From contig OZ024743.1 of NCBI GenBank assembly GCA_964016885.1, forward strand, positions 181,511,652 to 181,575,651: a DNA stretch of 64,000 nucleotides, given 5' to 3'. The first letter of the stretch is position 1, and each line of letters opens with the position of its first letter. A model generated the notes under the pieces. The model ran no database searches, was not told where the DNA came from, and was given only the letters and a program-made list of their open reading frames with translations. This DNA is from Eledone cirrhosa (lineage: Eukaryota; Mollusca; Cephalopoda; Octopoda; Eledonidae). The position numbers and the translations under genes are program-made. Shown here piece by piece: positions 12,748 to 24,886 of the stretch.

Positions 12748-14034
12748 ATTGGTGGTGGTTTGGTAATTGTGTTGTTGTTGTTGTTGTTATTGTTGGTGGT
12801 TTCGTAATTGTGTTGTTGTTGTTGTTTTTATTGGTGGTGATTTGGTAATTGTATTGTTGTTGTTGTTGTTATTGGTGGTGATTTGTTAATTGTGTTGTTG
12901 TTGTTGTTATTATTGGTGGTGGTTTGGTATTTGTGTTGTTGTTGTTGTTATTGGTGGAGGTTTACTGATTGTGTTGTTGTTGTTGTTGTTATTGGTGGTG
13001 GTTTGGTAATTGTGTTGATGTTGTTATTATTGGTGGTGGTTTGGTAATTGTGTTGTTGTTGTTGTTGTTATTGGTGGTGATTTGGTAATTGTGTTGTTGT
13101 TGTTGTTTTTATTGGTGGTGGTTTGGTAATTGTGTTGTTGTTGTTGTTATTATTGGTGGTGGTTTGGTAATTGTGTTGTTGTTGTTGTTATTGGTGGAGG
13201 TTTGGTAATTGTGTCGTTGTTGTTGTTGTTATTGATGGTGGTTTGGTAATTGTGTTGTTGTTGTTGTTGTTGTTGTTATTGGTGGTGGTTTGGTAATTGT
13301 GTTGTTGTTGTTGTTATTGGTGGAGGTTTGGTAATTGTGTTGTTGTTGTTGTTGTTGTTATTGGTGGTGATTTGGTAATTGTGTTGTTGTTGTTGTTGTT
13401 ATTGGTGGTGATTTGGTAATTGTGTTGTTGTTGTTGTTATTATTGGTGGTGGTTTGGTAATTGTGTTGTTGTTGTTATTGGTGGAGGTTTGGTGATTGTG
13501 TTGTTGTTGTTGTTGTTATTGGTGGTGGTTTGGTAATTGTGTTTTTGTTGTTGTTATTATTGGTGGTGGTTTGGTAATTGTGTTGTTGTTGTTGTTGTTG
13601 TTGTTATTGGTGGTGGTTTGGTAATTGTGTTGTTGTTGTTGTTGTTGTTATTGGTGGTGGTTTGGTAATTCTGTTGTTGTTGTTGTTGTTATTGGTGGTG
13701 ATTTGGTAATTGTGTTGTTGTTGTTGTTATTATTGGTGGTGGTTTGGTAATTGTATTGTTGTTGTTATTGGTGGTGGTTTGGTAATTGTGTTGTTGTTGT
13801 TGTTGTTATTGGTGGTGGTTTGGTAATTGTCTTTTGTTGTTGTTGTTATTGGTGGTGGTTTGGTAATTGTGTTGTTGTGGTTGTTGTTGTTGTTGTTATT
13901 ATTGGTGGTGGTGTGTTAATTGTGTTGTTGTTGTTGTTGTTATTGGTGGTGGTTTGGTAATTGTGATGTTGTTGTTGTTGTTGTTGTTATTGGTGGTGGT
14001 TTGTTAATTGTGATGTTTTTGTTGTTGTTGTTGT
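12694..14034 (+). repeat. HOR-A sub-block alpha2, copy 2
   Basis: This 1,341-bp segment between two GTGATGTTTTTG landmarks is the same length as in copy 3 and 3 bp longer than in copy 1. It carries the TATTTGTGTTG variant near 12930, the GTTTACTGATTG variant near 12959 and the GTCTTTTG variant near 13829. Confidence 0.85.
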
Positions 14035-17000
14035 TATTGGTGGTGGGTTGGTAATTGTGTTGTTGTTGTTGTTGTTATTGTTATTGTTGGTGTTTTGGTA
14101 ATTGTGTTGTTGTTGTTGTTGTTGTTGTTATTGGTGGTGGTTTGGTAATTGTGTTGTTGTTGTTGTTGTTATTGTTGGTGGTTTCGTAATTGTGTTGTTG
14201 TTGTTGTTGTTATTGGTGGTGATTTGGTAATTGTGTTGTTGTTGTTGTTGTTATTGGTGGTGATTTGTTAATTGTGTTGTTGTTGTTGTTATTATTGGTG
14301 GTGGTTTGGTAATTGTGTTGTTGTTGTTATTGGTGGAGGTTTACTGATTGTGTTGTTGTTGTTGTTGTTATTGGTGGTGGTTTGGTAATTGTGTTGTTGT
14401 TGTTATTATTGCTGGTGGTTTGGTAATTGTGTTGTTGTTGTTGTTGTTATTGGTGGTGATTTGGTAATTGTGTTGTTGTTGTTGTTGTTATTGGTGGTGG
14501 TTTGGTAATTGTGTTGTTGTTGTTGTTGTTGTTATTGGTGGTGATTTGGTAATTGTGTTGTTGTTGTTGTTGTTGTTACTGGTGGTGATTTGGTAATTAT
14601 GTTGTTGTTGTTATTATTGGTGGTGGTTTGGTAATTGTGTTGTTGTTGTTGTTATTATTGGTGGTGGTTTGGTAATTGTGTTGTTGTTGTTGTTGTTATT
14701 GGTGGAGGTTTGGTAATTGTGTCGTTGTTGTTGTTGTTATTGGTGGTGGTTCGGTAATTGTGTTGTTGTTGTTGTTGTTGTTGTTATTGGTGGTGGTTTG
14801 GTAATTGTGTTGTTGTTGTTGTTATTGGTGGAGGTTTGGTAATTGTGTTGTTGTTGTTGTTGTTGTTATTGGTGGTGATTTGGTAATTGTGTTGTTGTTG
14901 TTATTGGTGGTGGTTTGGTAATTGTGTTGTTGTTGTTATTGGTGGAGGTTTGGTGATTGTGTTGTTGTTGTTGTTGTTATTGGTGGTGGTTTGGTAATTG
15001 TGTTTTTGTTGTTGATATTATTGGTGGTGGTTTGGTAATTGTGTTGTTGTTGTTGTTATTATTGGTGGTGGTTTGGTAATTGTGTTTTTGTTGTTGTTAT
15101 TATTGGTGGTGGTTTGGTAATTGTGTTGTTGTTGTTGTTGTTTTTATTGGTGGTGGTTTGGTAATTGTGTTGATGTTGTTGTTATTGGTGGTGGTTTGGT
15201 GATTGTGTTGTTGTTGTTGTTGTTTTGGTGGTGGTTTGGTAATTGTGTTGTTGTTGTTGTTATTATTGGTGGTGATTTGGTAATTGTGTTGTTGTTGTTG
15301 TTATTGGTGGTGGTTTGGTAATTGTGTTGTTGTTGTTGTTGTTATTGGTGGTGGTTTGGTAATTGTGTTGATTTTGTTGTTATTGGTGGTGGTTTGGTAA
15401 TTGTGTTGTTGTTGTTGTTGTTGTTATTGGTGGTGATTTTGTAATTGTGTTGTTCTTGTTGTTGTTATTGGTGGTTTTTTTTGTAATTGTGTTGTTGTTG
15501 TTGTTGTTGTTGTTATTGGTGGTGGTTTGGTAATTGTGTTGTTGTTGTTGTTATTGGTGGAGGTTTGGTAATTGTGTTGTTGTTGTTGTTGTTGTTATTG
15601 GTGGTGATTTGGTAATTGTGTTGTTCTTGTTGTTGTTATTGGTGGTGATTTGGTAATTGTGTTGTTGTTGTTGTTATTGATTGTGGTTTGGTAATTGCGT
15701 TGTTGTTGTTGTTGTTATTATTGGTGGTGGTTTGGTAATTGTGTTGTTGTTGTTGTTATTGGTGGTGGTTTGGTAATTGTGTTGTTGTTGTTGTTGTTAT
15801 TGGTGGTGGTTTGGTAATTGTGTTGATTTTGTTGTTATTGGTGGTGGTTTGGTGATTGTGTTGTTGTTGTTGTTGTTATTGGTGGTGGTTTGGTAATTGT
15901 GTTGTTGTTGTTGTTATTATTGGTGGTGATTTGGTAATTGTGTTGTTGTTGTTGTTATTGGTGGTGGTTTGGTAATTGTGTTGTTGTTGTTGTTGTTATT
16001 GGTGGTGGTTTGGTAATTGTGTTGATTTTGTTGTTATTGGTGGTGGTTTGGTAATTGTGTTGTTGTTGTTGTTGTTGTTATTGGTGGTGATTTGGTAATT
16101 GTGTTGTTCTTGTTGTTGTTATTGGTGGTTTTTTTTGTAATTGTGTTGTTGTTGTTGTTGTTGTTGTTATTGGTGGTGGTTTGGTAATTGTGTTGTTGTT
16201 GTTGTTATTGGTGGAGGTTTGGTAATTGTGTTGTTGTTGTTGTTGTTGTTATTGGTGGTGATTTGGTAATTGTGTTGTTCTTGTTGTTGTTATTGGTGGT
16301 GATTTGGTAATTGTGTTGTTGTTGTTGTTGTTATTGATTGTGGTTTGGTAATTGCGTTGTTGTTGTTGTTGTTATTATTGGTGGTGGTTTGGTAATTGTG
16401 TTGTTGTTGTTGTTGTTATTGGTGGTGGTTTGGTAATTGTGTTGTTGTTGTTGTTATTATTGGTGGTGGTTTGGTAATTGTGTTGTTGTTATTGTTGTTA
16501 TTGGTGGTGGTTTGGTAATTGTGTTGTTGTTGTTGTTATTATTGGTGGTGGTTTGGTAATTGTGTTGTTGTTGTTGTTATTATTGGTGGTGGTTTGCTAA
16601 TTGTGTTGTTGTTGTTGTTATTGGTGGTAGTTTGGTAATTGTGTTGTTGTTGTTGTTATTATTGGTGTTGGTTTGGTAATTGTGTTGTTGTTGTTGTTAT
16701 TGGTGGTGGTTTGGTGATTGTGTTGTTGTTGTTATTATTGGTGGTGGTTTGGTAATTGTGTTGTTGTTGTTGTTGTTATTGGTGGTGGTTTGGTAATTAT
16801 GTTGTTGTTGTTGTTGTTGTTGTTATTGGTGGTGGTTTAGTAATTGTGTTGTTGTTGTAGTTGTTATTATTGGTGGTGGTTTGGTAATTGTGTTGTTGTT
16901 GTAGTTATTGGTGGTGGTTTGGTAATTGTGTTGTTGTTTTTGTTGTTATTGGTGGTGGTTTGGTAATTGTGTTGTTGTTGTTGTTATTGGTGGTGATTTG

Positions 17001-18183
17001 GTAATTGTGTTTTTGTTGTTGTTGTTATTGATTGTGGTTTGGTAATTGCGTTGTTGTTGTTGTTGTTATTATTGGTGGTGATTTGGTAATTGTGTTGTTG
17101 TTGTTGTTGTTACTGGTGGTGGTTTGGTAATTGTGTTTTTGTTGTTCTTGTTATTGGTGGTGGTTTGGTGATTTTGTTGTTGTTGTTGTTGTTGTTATTG
17201 GTGGTGGTTTTGTAATTGTGTTGTTGTTGTTGTTGTTATTATTGATGGTGGTTTGGTAATTGTGTTGTTGTTGGTGTTGTTATTGGTGGTGGTTTGGTAA
17301 TTGTGTTGTTGTTGTTGTTATTATTGGTGGTAGTTTGGTAATTGTGTCGTTGTTGTTGTTATTGGTGGTGGTTTGGTGATTGTGTTGTTGTTGTTGTTGT
17401 TGTTATTGGTGGTGGTTCGGTAATTGTGTTGTTGTTGTTGTTGTTGTTATTGAGGTGGTTTGGTAATTGTGTTGTTGTTGTTGTTATTATTGGTGGTGGT
17501 TTGGTAATTGTGTTGTTGTTGTTGTTATTATTGGTGGTGGTTTGGTAATTGTGTTGTTGTTGTTGTTATTATTGGTGGTGGTTTGGTGATTGTGTTGTTG
17601 TTGTTGTTGTTGTTATTGGTGGTGGTTTGGTAATTGTGTTGTTGTTGTTGTTATTATTGGTGGTGGTTTGGTGATTGTGTTGTTGTTGTTATTATTGGTG
17701 GTGGTTTGGTAATTGTGTTGTTGTTGTTGTTGTTATTGTTGGAGGTGGTTTGGTAATTGTGTTGTTGTTGTTGTTGTTGTTATTGGTGGTGGTTTGGTAA
17801 TTGTGTTGTTGTTGTTGTTATTATTGGTGGTGGTTTGGTAATTGTGTTGTTGTTGTTGTTGTTGTTGTTATTGGTGGTGGTTTAGTAATTGTGTTGTTGT
17901 TGTTGTTGTTGTTGTTATTGGGGTGGTTTGGTAATTGTGTTGTTGTTGTTGTTATTATTGGTGGTGGTTTGGTAATTGTGTTGTTGTTGTTGTTATTATT
18001 GGTGGTGGTTTGGTAATTGTGTTTTTGTTGTTGTTGTTGTTATTGGTGGTGGTTTGGTAATTGTGTTGTTGTTGTTGTTATTATTGGTGGTGGTTTGGTA
18101 ATTGTGTTGTTGTTGTTGTTATTGGTGGTGGTTTGGTAATTGTGTTGTTGTTGTTGTTATTATTGGTGGTGGTTTGGTAATTG

Positions 18184-18217
<34 letters not shown>

Positions 18218-18893
18218 ATTGGTGGTGGTTTGGTAATTATGTTGTTGTTGTTGTTATTGGTGGAGGTTTGGTAATTGTGTTGCTGTTGTTGTTGTTATTG
18301 GCGGTGGTTTGGTGATTGTGTTGTTGTTGTTGTTGTTATTGGTGGTGGTTTGGTAATTGTGTTGTTGTTGTTGTTATTATTGGTGGTGGTTTGGTAATTG
18401 TGTTGTTGTTGTTGTTGTTATTGGTGGTGGTTTGGTAATTGTGTTGATGTTGTTGTTATTGTTGTTGTTGTTATTAGTGGCGTTTGGTAATTGTGTTGTG
18501 TTGTTATTGGTGGTGGTTTGCTAATTGTGTTGTTGTTGTTGTTGTTGTTATTGGTGGTGGTTTGGTAATTGTGTTGTTGTTGTTGTTGTTGTTATTGGTG
18601 GTGGTTTGGTAATTGTGTTGTTGTTGTTATTATTGGTGGTGGTTTGGTAATTGTGTTGTTGTTGTTGTTGTTATTGGTGGTGGTTTGGTAATTGTCTTTT
18701 GTTGTTGTTGTTATTGGTGGTGGTTTGGTAATTGTGTTGTTGTGGTTGTTGTTGTTGTTGTTATTATTGGTGGTGGTGTGTTAATTGTGTTGTTGTTGTT
18801 GTTGTTATTGGTGGTGGTTTGGTAATTGTGATGTTGTTGTTGTTGTTATTGGTGGTGGTTTGTTAATTGTGATGTTTTTGTTGTTGTTGTTGT
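14035..18893 (+). repeat. HOR-A sub-block beta, copy 2 (long form)
   Basis: This beta copy is 4,859 bp and contains the eight-T tag twice, at 15475 and 16129, where copies 1 and 3 have it once. It lacks about 120 bp present in copy 1 near 4460-4600. The net length difference of 530 bp to copy 1 is explained by these two changes. The tail from about 16750 is repeated as gamma copy 2. Confidence 0.88.
15160..16470 (+). repeat. ~654-bp tandem duplication inside beta, copy 2
   Basis: Two consecutive units are offset by 653-654 bp. The eight-T tag is at 15475 and 16129, GGTGATTG is at 15198 and 15851, and ATTGATTGTGG is at 15677 and about 16332. The join lies around 15750-15840, inside shared monomers, so the exact breakpoint cannot be fixed by eye. 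The first unit carries a one-base-shorter monomer (GTTGTTTTGGTGG near 15218), which accounts for the 653 versus 654 offset. Unequal exchange between monomers within the array is the simplest explanation. Confidence 0.85.
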
Positions 18894-20520
18894 TATTGGT
18901 GGTGGGTTGGTAATTGTGTTGTTGTTGTTGTTGTTATTGTTATTGTTGGTGTTTTGGTAATTGTGTTGTTGTTGTTGTTGTTGTTGTTATTGATGGTGGT
19001 TTGGTAATTGTGTTGTTGTTGTTGTTGTTATTGGTGGTGGTTTGGTAATTATGTTGTTGTTGTTGTTGTTGTTGTTATTGGTGGTGGTTTAGTAATTGTG
19101 TTGTTGTTGTAGTTGTTATTATTGGTGGTGGTTTGGTAATTGTGTTGTTGTTGTAGTTATTGGTGGTGGTTTGGTAATTGTGTTGTTGTTTTTGTTGTTA
19201 TTGGTGGTGGTTTGGTAATTGTGTTGTTGTTGTTGTTATTGGTGGTGATTTGGTAATTGTGTTTTTGTTGTTGTTGTTATTGATTGTGGTTTGGTAATTG
19301 CGTTGTTGTTGTTGTTGTTATTATTGGTGGTGATTTGGTAATTGTGTTGTTGTTGTTGTTGTTACTGGTGGTGGTTTGGTAATTGTGTTTTTGTTGTTCT
19401 TGTTATTGGTGGTGGTTTGGTGATTTTGTTGTTGTTGTTGTTGTTGTTATTGGTGGTGGTTTTGTAATTGTGTTGTTGTTGTTGTTGTTATTATTGATGG
19501 TGGTTTGGTAATTGTGTTGTTGTTGGTGTTGTTATTGGTGGTGGTTTGGTAATTGTGTTGTTGTTGTTGTTATTATTGGTGGTAGTTTGGTAATTGTGTC
19601 GTTGTTGTTGTTATTGGTGGTGGTTTGGTGATTGTGTTGTTGTTGTTGTTGTTGTTATTGGTGGTGGTTCGGTAATTGTGTTGTTGTTGTTGTTGTTGTT
19701 ATTGAGGTGGTTTGGTAATTGTGTTGTTGTTGTTGTTATTATTGGTGGTGGTTTGGTAATTGTGTTGTTGTTGTTGTTATTATTGGTGGTGGTTTGGTAA
19801 TTGTGTTTTTGTTGTTGTTGTTGTTATTGGTGGTGGTTTGGTAATTGTGTTGTTGTTGTTGTTATTATTGGTGGTGGTTTGGTAATTGTGTTGTTGTTGT
19901 TGTTATTATTGGTGGTGGTTTGGTGATTGTGTTGTTGTTGTTGTTGTTGTTATTGGTGGTGGTTTGGTAATTGTGTTGTTGTTGTTGTTATTATTGGTGG
20001 TGGTTTGGTGATTGTGTTGTTGTTGTTATTATTGGTGGTGGTTTGGTAATTGTGTTGTTGTTGTTGTTGTTATTGTTGGAGGTGGTTTGGTAATTGTGTT
20101 GTTGTTGTTGTTGTTGTTATTGGTGGTGGTTTGGTAATTGTGTTGTTGTTGTTGTTATTATTGGTGGTGGTTTGGTAATTGTGTTGTTGTTGTTGTTGTT
20201 GTTGTTATTGGTGGTGGTTTAGTAATTGTGTTGTTGTTGTTGTTGTTGTTGTTATTGGGGTGGTTTGGTAATTGTGTTGTTGTTGTTGTTATTATTGGTG
20301 GTGGTTTGGTAATTGTGTTGTTGTTGTTGTTATTATTGGTGGTGGTTTGGTAATTGTGTTTTTGTTGTTGTTGTTGTTATTGGTGGTGGTTTGGTAATTG
20401 TGTTGTTGTTGTTGTTATTATTGGTGGTGGTTTGGTAATTGTGTTGTTGTTGTTGTTATTGGTGGTGGTTTGGTAATTGTGTTGTTGTTGTTGTTATTAT
20501 TGGTGGTGGTTTGGTAATTG

Positions 20521-20554
<34 letters not shown>

Positions 20555-21230
20555 ATTGGTGGTGGTTTGGTAATTATGTTGTTGTTGTTGTTATTGGTGG
20601 AGGTTTGGTAATTGTGTTGCTGTTGTTGTTGTTATTGGCGGTGGTTTGGTGATTGTGTTGTTGTTGTTGTTGTTATTGGTGGTGGTTTGGTAATTGTGTT
20701 GTTGTTGTTGTTATTATTGGTGGTGGTTTGGTAATTGTGTTGTTGTTGTTGTTGTTATTGGTGGTGGTTTGGTAATTGTGTTGATGTTGTTGTTATTGTT
20801 GTTGTTGTTATTAGTGGCGTTTGGTAATTGTGTTGTGTTGTTATTGGTGGTGGTTTGCTAATTGTGTTGTTGTTGTTGTTGTTGTTATTGGTGGTGGTTT
20901 GGTAATTGTGTTGTTGTTGTTGTTGTTGTTATTGGTGGTGGTTTGGTAATTGTGTTGTTGTTGTTATTATTGGTGGTGGTTTGGTAATTGTGTTGTTGTT
21001 GTTGTTGTTATTGGTGGTGGTTTGGTAATTGTCTTTTGTTGTTGTTGTTATTGGTGGTGGTTTGGTAATTGTGTTGTTGTGGTTGTTGTTGTTGTTGTTA
21101 TTATTGGTGGTGGTGTGTTAATTGTGTTGTTGTTGTTGTTGTTATTGGTGGTGGTTTGGTAATTGTGATGTTGTTGTTGTTGTTATTGGTGGTGGTTTGT
21201 TAATTGTGATGTTTTTGTTGTTGTTGTTGT
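18894..21230 (+). repeat. HOR-A sub-block gamma, copy 2
   Basis: This 2,337-bp duplicate of the beta tail has offsets of 2,252 bp (17342/19594) and 2,337 bp (17801/20138 and 18613/20950). It is 9 bp shorter than gamma copy 1 because its long TTG run has 10 rather than 13 triplets. Both gamma copies share the two-monomer insertion relative to beta, so the beta-to-gamma duplication is older than the copying of the whole HOR. Confidence 0.9.
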
Positions 21231-23545
21231 TATTGGTGGTGGGTTGGTAATTGTGTTGTTGTTGTTGTTGTTATTGTTATTGTTGGTGTTTTGGTAATTG
21301 TGTTGTTGTTGTTGTTGTTGTTGTTATTGATGGTGGTTTGGTAATTGTGTTGTTGTTGTTGTTGTTATTGTTGGTGGTTTCGTAATTGTGTTGTTGTTGT
21401 TGTTGTTATTGGTGGTGATTTGGTAATTGTGTTGTTGTTGTTGTTGTTGTTATTGGTGGTGATTTGTTAATTGTGTTGTTGTTGTTGTTATTATTGGTGG
21501 TGGTTTGGTAATTGTGTTGTTGTTGTTATTATTGCTGGTGGTTTGGTAATTGTGTTGTTGTTGTTGTTGTTATTGGTGGTGATTTGGTAATTGTGTTGTT
21601 GTTGTTGTTGTTATTGGTGGTGGTTTGGTAATTGTGTTGTTGTTGTTGTTGTTATTGGTGGTGATTTGGTAATTGTGTTGTTGTTGTTGTTATTGGTGGT
21701 GATTTGGTAATTATGTTGTTGTTGTTATTATTGGTGGTGGTTTGGTAATTGTGTTGTTGTTGTTGTTATTATTGGTGGTGGTTTGGTAATTGTGTTGTTG
21801 TTGTTGTTGTTGTTATTGGTGGAGGTTTGGTAATTGTGTCGTTGTTGTTGTTGTTATTGGTGGTGGTTTGGTAATTGTGTTGTTGTTGTTGTTGTTGTTA
21901 TTGTTGGTGATATGGTAATTGTGTTGTTGTTGTTGTTGTTGTTGTTATTGGTGGTGGTTTGGTAATTGTGTTGTTGTTGTTGTTATTGGTGGAGGTTTGG
22001 TAATTGTGTTGTTGTTGTTATTGTTGTTGTTATTGGTGGTGGTTTGGTAATTGTGTTGTTGTTGTTGTTGTTATTGGTGGTGATTTGGTAATTGTGTTGT
22101 TGTTGTTGTTGTTATTGGTGGTGGTTTGGTAATTGTGTTGTTGTTGTTGTTGTTGTTATTGGTGGTGGTTTGGTAATTGTGTTGTTGTTGTTGTTGTTGT
22201 TATTGGTGGTGATTTGGTAATTATGTTGTTGTTGTTGTTATTATTGGTGGTGGTTTGGTAATTGTGTTGTTGTTGTTGTTATTATTGGTGGTGGTTTGGT
22301 AATTGTGTTGTTGTTGTTGTTATTATTGGTGGTGGTTTGGTAATTGTGTCGTTGTTGTTGTTGTTGTTATTGGTGGTGATTTGGTAATTATGTTGTTGTT
22401 GTTGTTATTATTGGTGGTGGTTTGGTAATTGTGTTGTTGTTGTTGTTATTATTGGTGGTGGTTTGGTAATTGTGTTGTTGTTGTTGTTGTTGTTATTGGT
22501 GGAGGTTTGGTAATTGTGTCGTTGTTGTTGTTGTTATCGGTGGTGGTTCGGTAATTGTGTTGTTGTTGTTGTTATTGGTGGTGGTTTGGTAATTGTGTTG
22601 TTGTTGTTGTTATTGGTGGAGGTTTGGTAATTGTGTTGTTGTTGTTGTTGTTGTTATTGGTGGTGATTTGGTAATTGTGTTGTTGTTGTTGTTGTTATTG
22701 GTGGTGATTTGGTAATTGTGTTGTTGTTGTTGTTATTATTGGTGGTGGTTTGGTAATTGTATTGTTGTTGTTATTGGTGGAGGTTTGGTGATTGTGTTGT
22801 TGTTGTTGTTGTTATTGGTGGTGGTTTGGTAATTGTGTTTTTGTTGTTGTTATTATTGGTGGTGGTTTGGTAATTGTGTTGTTGTTGTTGTTGTTATTGG
22901 TGGTGGTTTGGTAATTGTGTTGATGTTGCTTTTATTGGTGGTGGTTTGGTGATTGTGTTGTTGTTGTTGTTGTTATTGGTGGTGGTTTGGTAATTGTGTT
23001 GTTGTTGTTGTTATTATTGGTGGTGATTTGGTAATTGTGTTGTTGTTGTTGTTATTGGTGGTGGTTTGGTAATTGTGTTGATGTTGTTGTTATTGGTGGT
23101 GGATTGGTAATGGTGTTGTTGTTTCGGTTATTGTTATTATTGGTGGTGGTTTGGTAATTGTGTTGTTGTCGTTGTTGTTGTTGTTATTGGTGGTGGTTTG
23201 GTAATTGTGTTGTTGTTTTTGTTGTTGTTGTTGTTGTTATTGGTGGTGGTTTGGTAATTGTGTTCTTGCTGTTGTTATTATTGGTGGTGGTTTGGTAATT
23301 GTGTTGTTGTTGTTGTTGTTATTGGTGGTGGTTTGGTAATTGTGTTGTTGTTTGTCTTGTTGTTGTTGTTATTGGTGGTGGTTTGGTAATTGTGTTGTTG
23401 TTGTTGTTATTATTGGTGGTGGTGTGTTAATTGCGTTGTTGTTGTTGTTGTTATTGGTGGTGGTTTGGTAATTGTGATGTTGTTGTTGTTGTTGTTGTTA
23501 TTGGTGGTGGTTTGTTAATTGTGATGTTTTTGTTGTTGTTGTTGT
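21231..23545 (+). repeat. HOR-A sub-block alpha1, copy 3
   Basis: This copy is 2,315 bp and nearly identical to copy 2. A private change is GATGTTGCTTTTATTGG near 22923 where copy 2 has GATGTTGTTGTTATTGG. The TTTCGGTTATTG marker is at about 23122. Confidence 0.85.
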
Positions 23546-23568
23546 TATTGGTGGTGGTTTGGTAATTG

Positions 23569-23599
<31 letters not shown>

Positions 23600-24886
23600 A
23601 TTGGTGGTGGTTTGGTAATTGTGTTGTTGTTGTTGTTGTTATTGTTGGTGGTTTCGTAATTGTGTTGTTGTTGTTGTTTTTATTGGTGGTGATTTGGTAA
23701 TTGTATTGTTGTTGTTGTTGTTATTGGTGGTGATTTGTTAATTGTGTTGTTGTTGTTGTTATTATTGGTGGTGGTTTGGTATTTGTGTTGTTGTTGTTGT
23801 TATTGGTGGAGGTTTACTGATTGTGTTGTTGTTGTTGTTGTTATTGGTGGTGGTTTGGTAATTGTGTTGATGTTGTTATTATTGGTGGTGGTTTGGTAAT
23901 TGTGTTGTTGTTGTTGTTGTTATTGGTGGTGATTTGGTAATTGTGTTGTTGTTGTTGTTTTTATTGGTGGTGGTTTGGTAATTGTGTTGTTGTTGTTGTT
24001 ATTATTGGTGGTGGTTTGGTAATTGTGTTGTTGTTGTTGTTATTGGTGGAGGTTTGGTAATTGTGTCGTTGTTGTTGTTGTTATTGATGGTGGTTTGGTA
24101 ATTGTGTTGTTGTTGTTGTTGTTGTTGTTATTGGTGGTGGTTTGGTAATTGTGTTGTTGTTGTTGTTATTGGTGGAGGTTTGGTAATTGTGTTGTTGTTG
24201 TTGTTGTTGTTATTGGTGGTGATTTGGTAATTGTGTTGTTGTTGTTGTTGTTATTGGTGGTGATTTGGTAATTGTGTTGTTGTTGTTGTTATTATTGGTG
24301 GTGGTTTGGTAATTGTGTTGTTGTTGTTATTGGTGGAGGTTTGGTGATTGTGTTGTTGTTGTTGTTGTTATTGGTGGTGGTTTGGTAATTGTGTTTTTGT
24401 TGTTGTTATTATTGGTGGTGGTTTGGTAATTGTGTTGTTGTTGTTGTTGTTGTTGTTATTGGTGGTGGTTTGGTAATTGTGTTGTTGTTGTTGTTGTTGT
24501 TATTGGTGGTGGTTTGGTAATTCTGTTGTTGTTGTTGTTGTTATTGGTGGTGATTTGGTAATTGTGTTGTTGTTGTTGTTATTATTGGTGGTGGTTTGGT
24601 AATTGTATTGTTGTTGTTATTGGTGGTGGTTTGGTAATTGTGTTGTTGTTGTTGTTGTTATTGGTGGTGGTTTGGTAATTGTCTTTTGTTGTTGTTGTTA
24701 TTGGTGGTGGTTTGGTAATTGTGTTGTTGTGGTTGTTGTTGTTGTTGTTATTATTGGTGGTGGTGTGTTAATTGTGTTGTTGTTGTTGTTGTTATTGGTG
24801 GTGGTTTGGTAATTGTGATGTTGTTGTTGTTGTTGTTGTTATTGGTGGTGGTTTGTTAATTGTGATGTTTTTGTTGTTGTTGTTGT
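23546..24886 (+). repeat. HOR-A sub-block alpha2, copy 3
   Basis: This copy is 1,341 bp, the same length as copy 2 at an offset of 10,852 bp (13751/24603). It begins with a TTG run of about ten and ends at the GTGATGTTTTTG landmark near 24862. Confidence 0.85.

Larger units (their letters stand above)
10376..21230 (+). repeat. Block A higher-order repeat, copy 2 (10.9 kb)
   Basis: This second full HOR copy has alpha1, alpha2, beta and gamma in the same order and orientation as copy 1. It is 10,855 bp from landmark to landmark. Long stretches look identical by eye to copy 1 (offset 10,864) and to copy 3 (offset 10,852-10,855). The main structural difference is a tandem duplication of about 654 bp inside beta. 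A few single-base differences are visible, for example ATTATTAGTGG near 10915 where copy 3 has ATTATTGGTGG near 21773. Confidence 0.93.
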
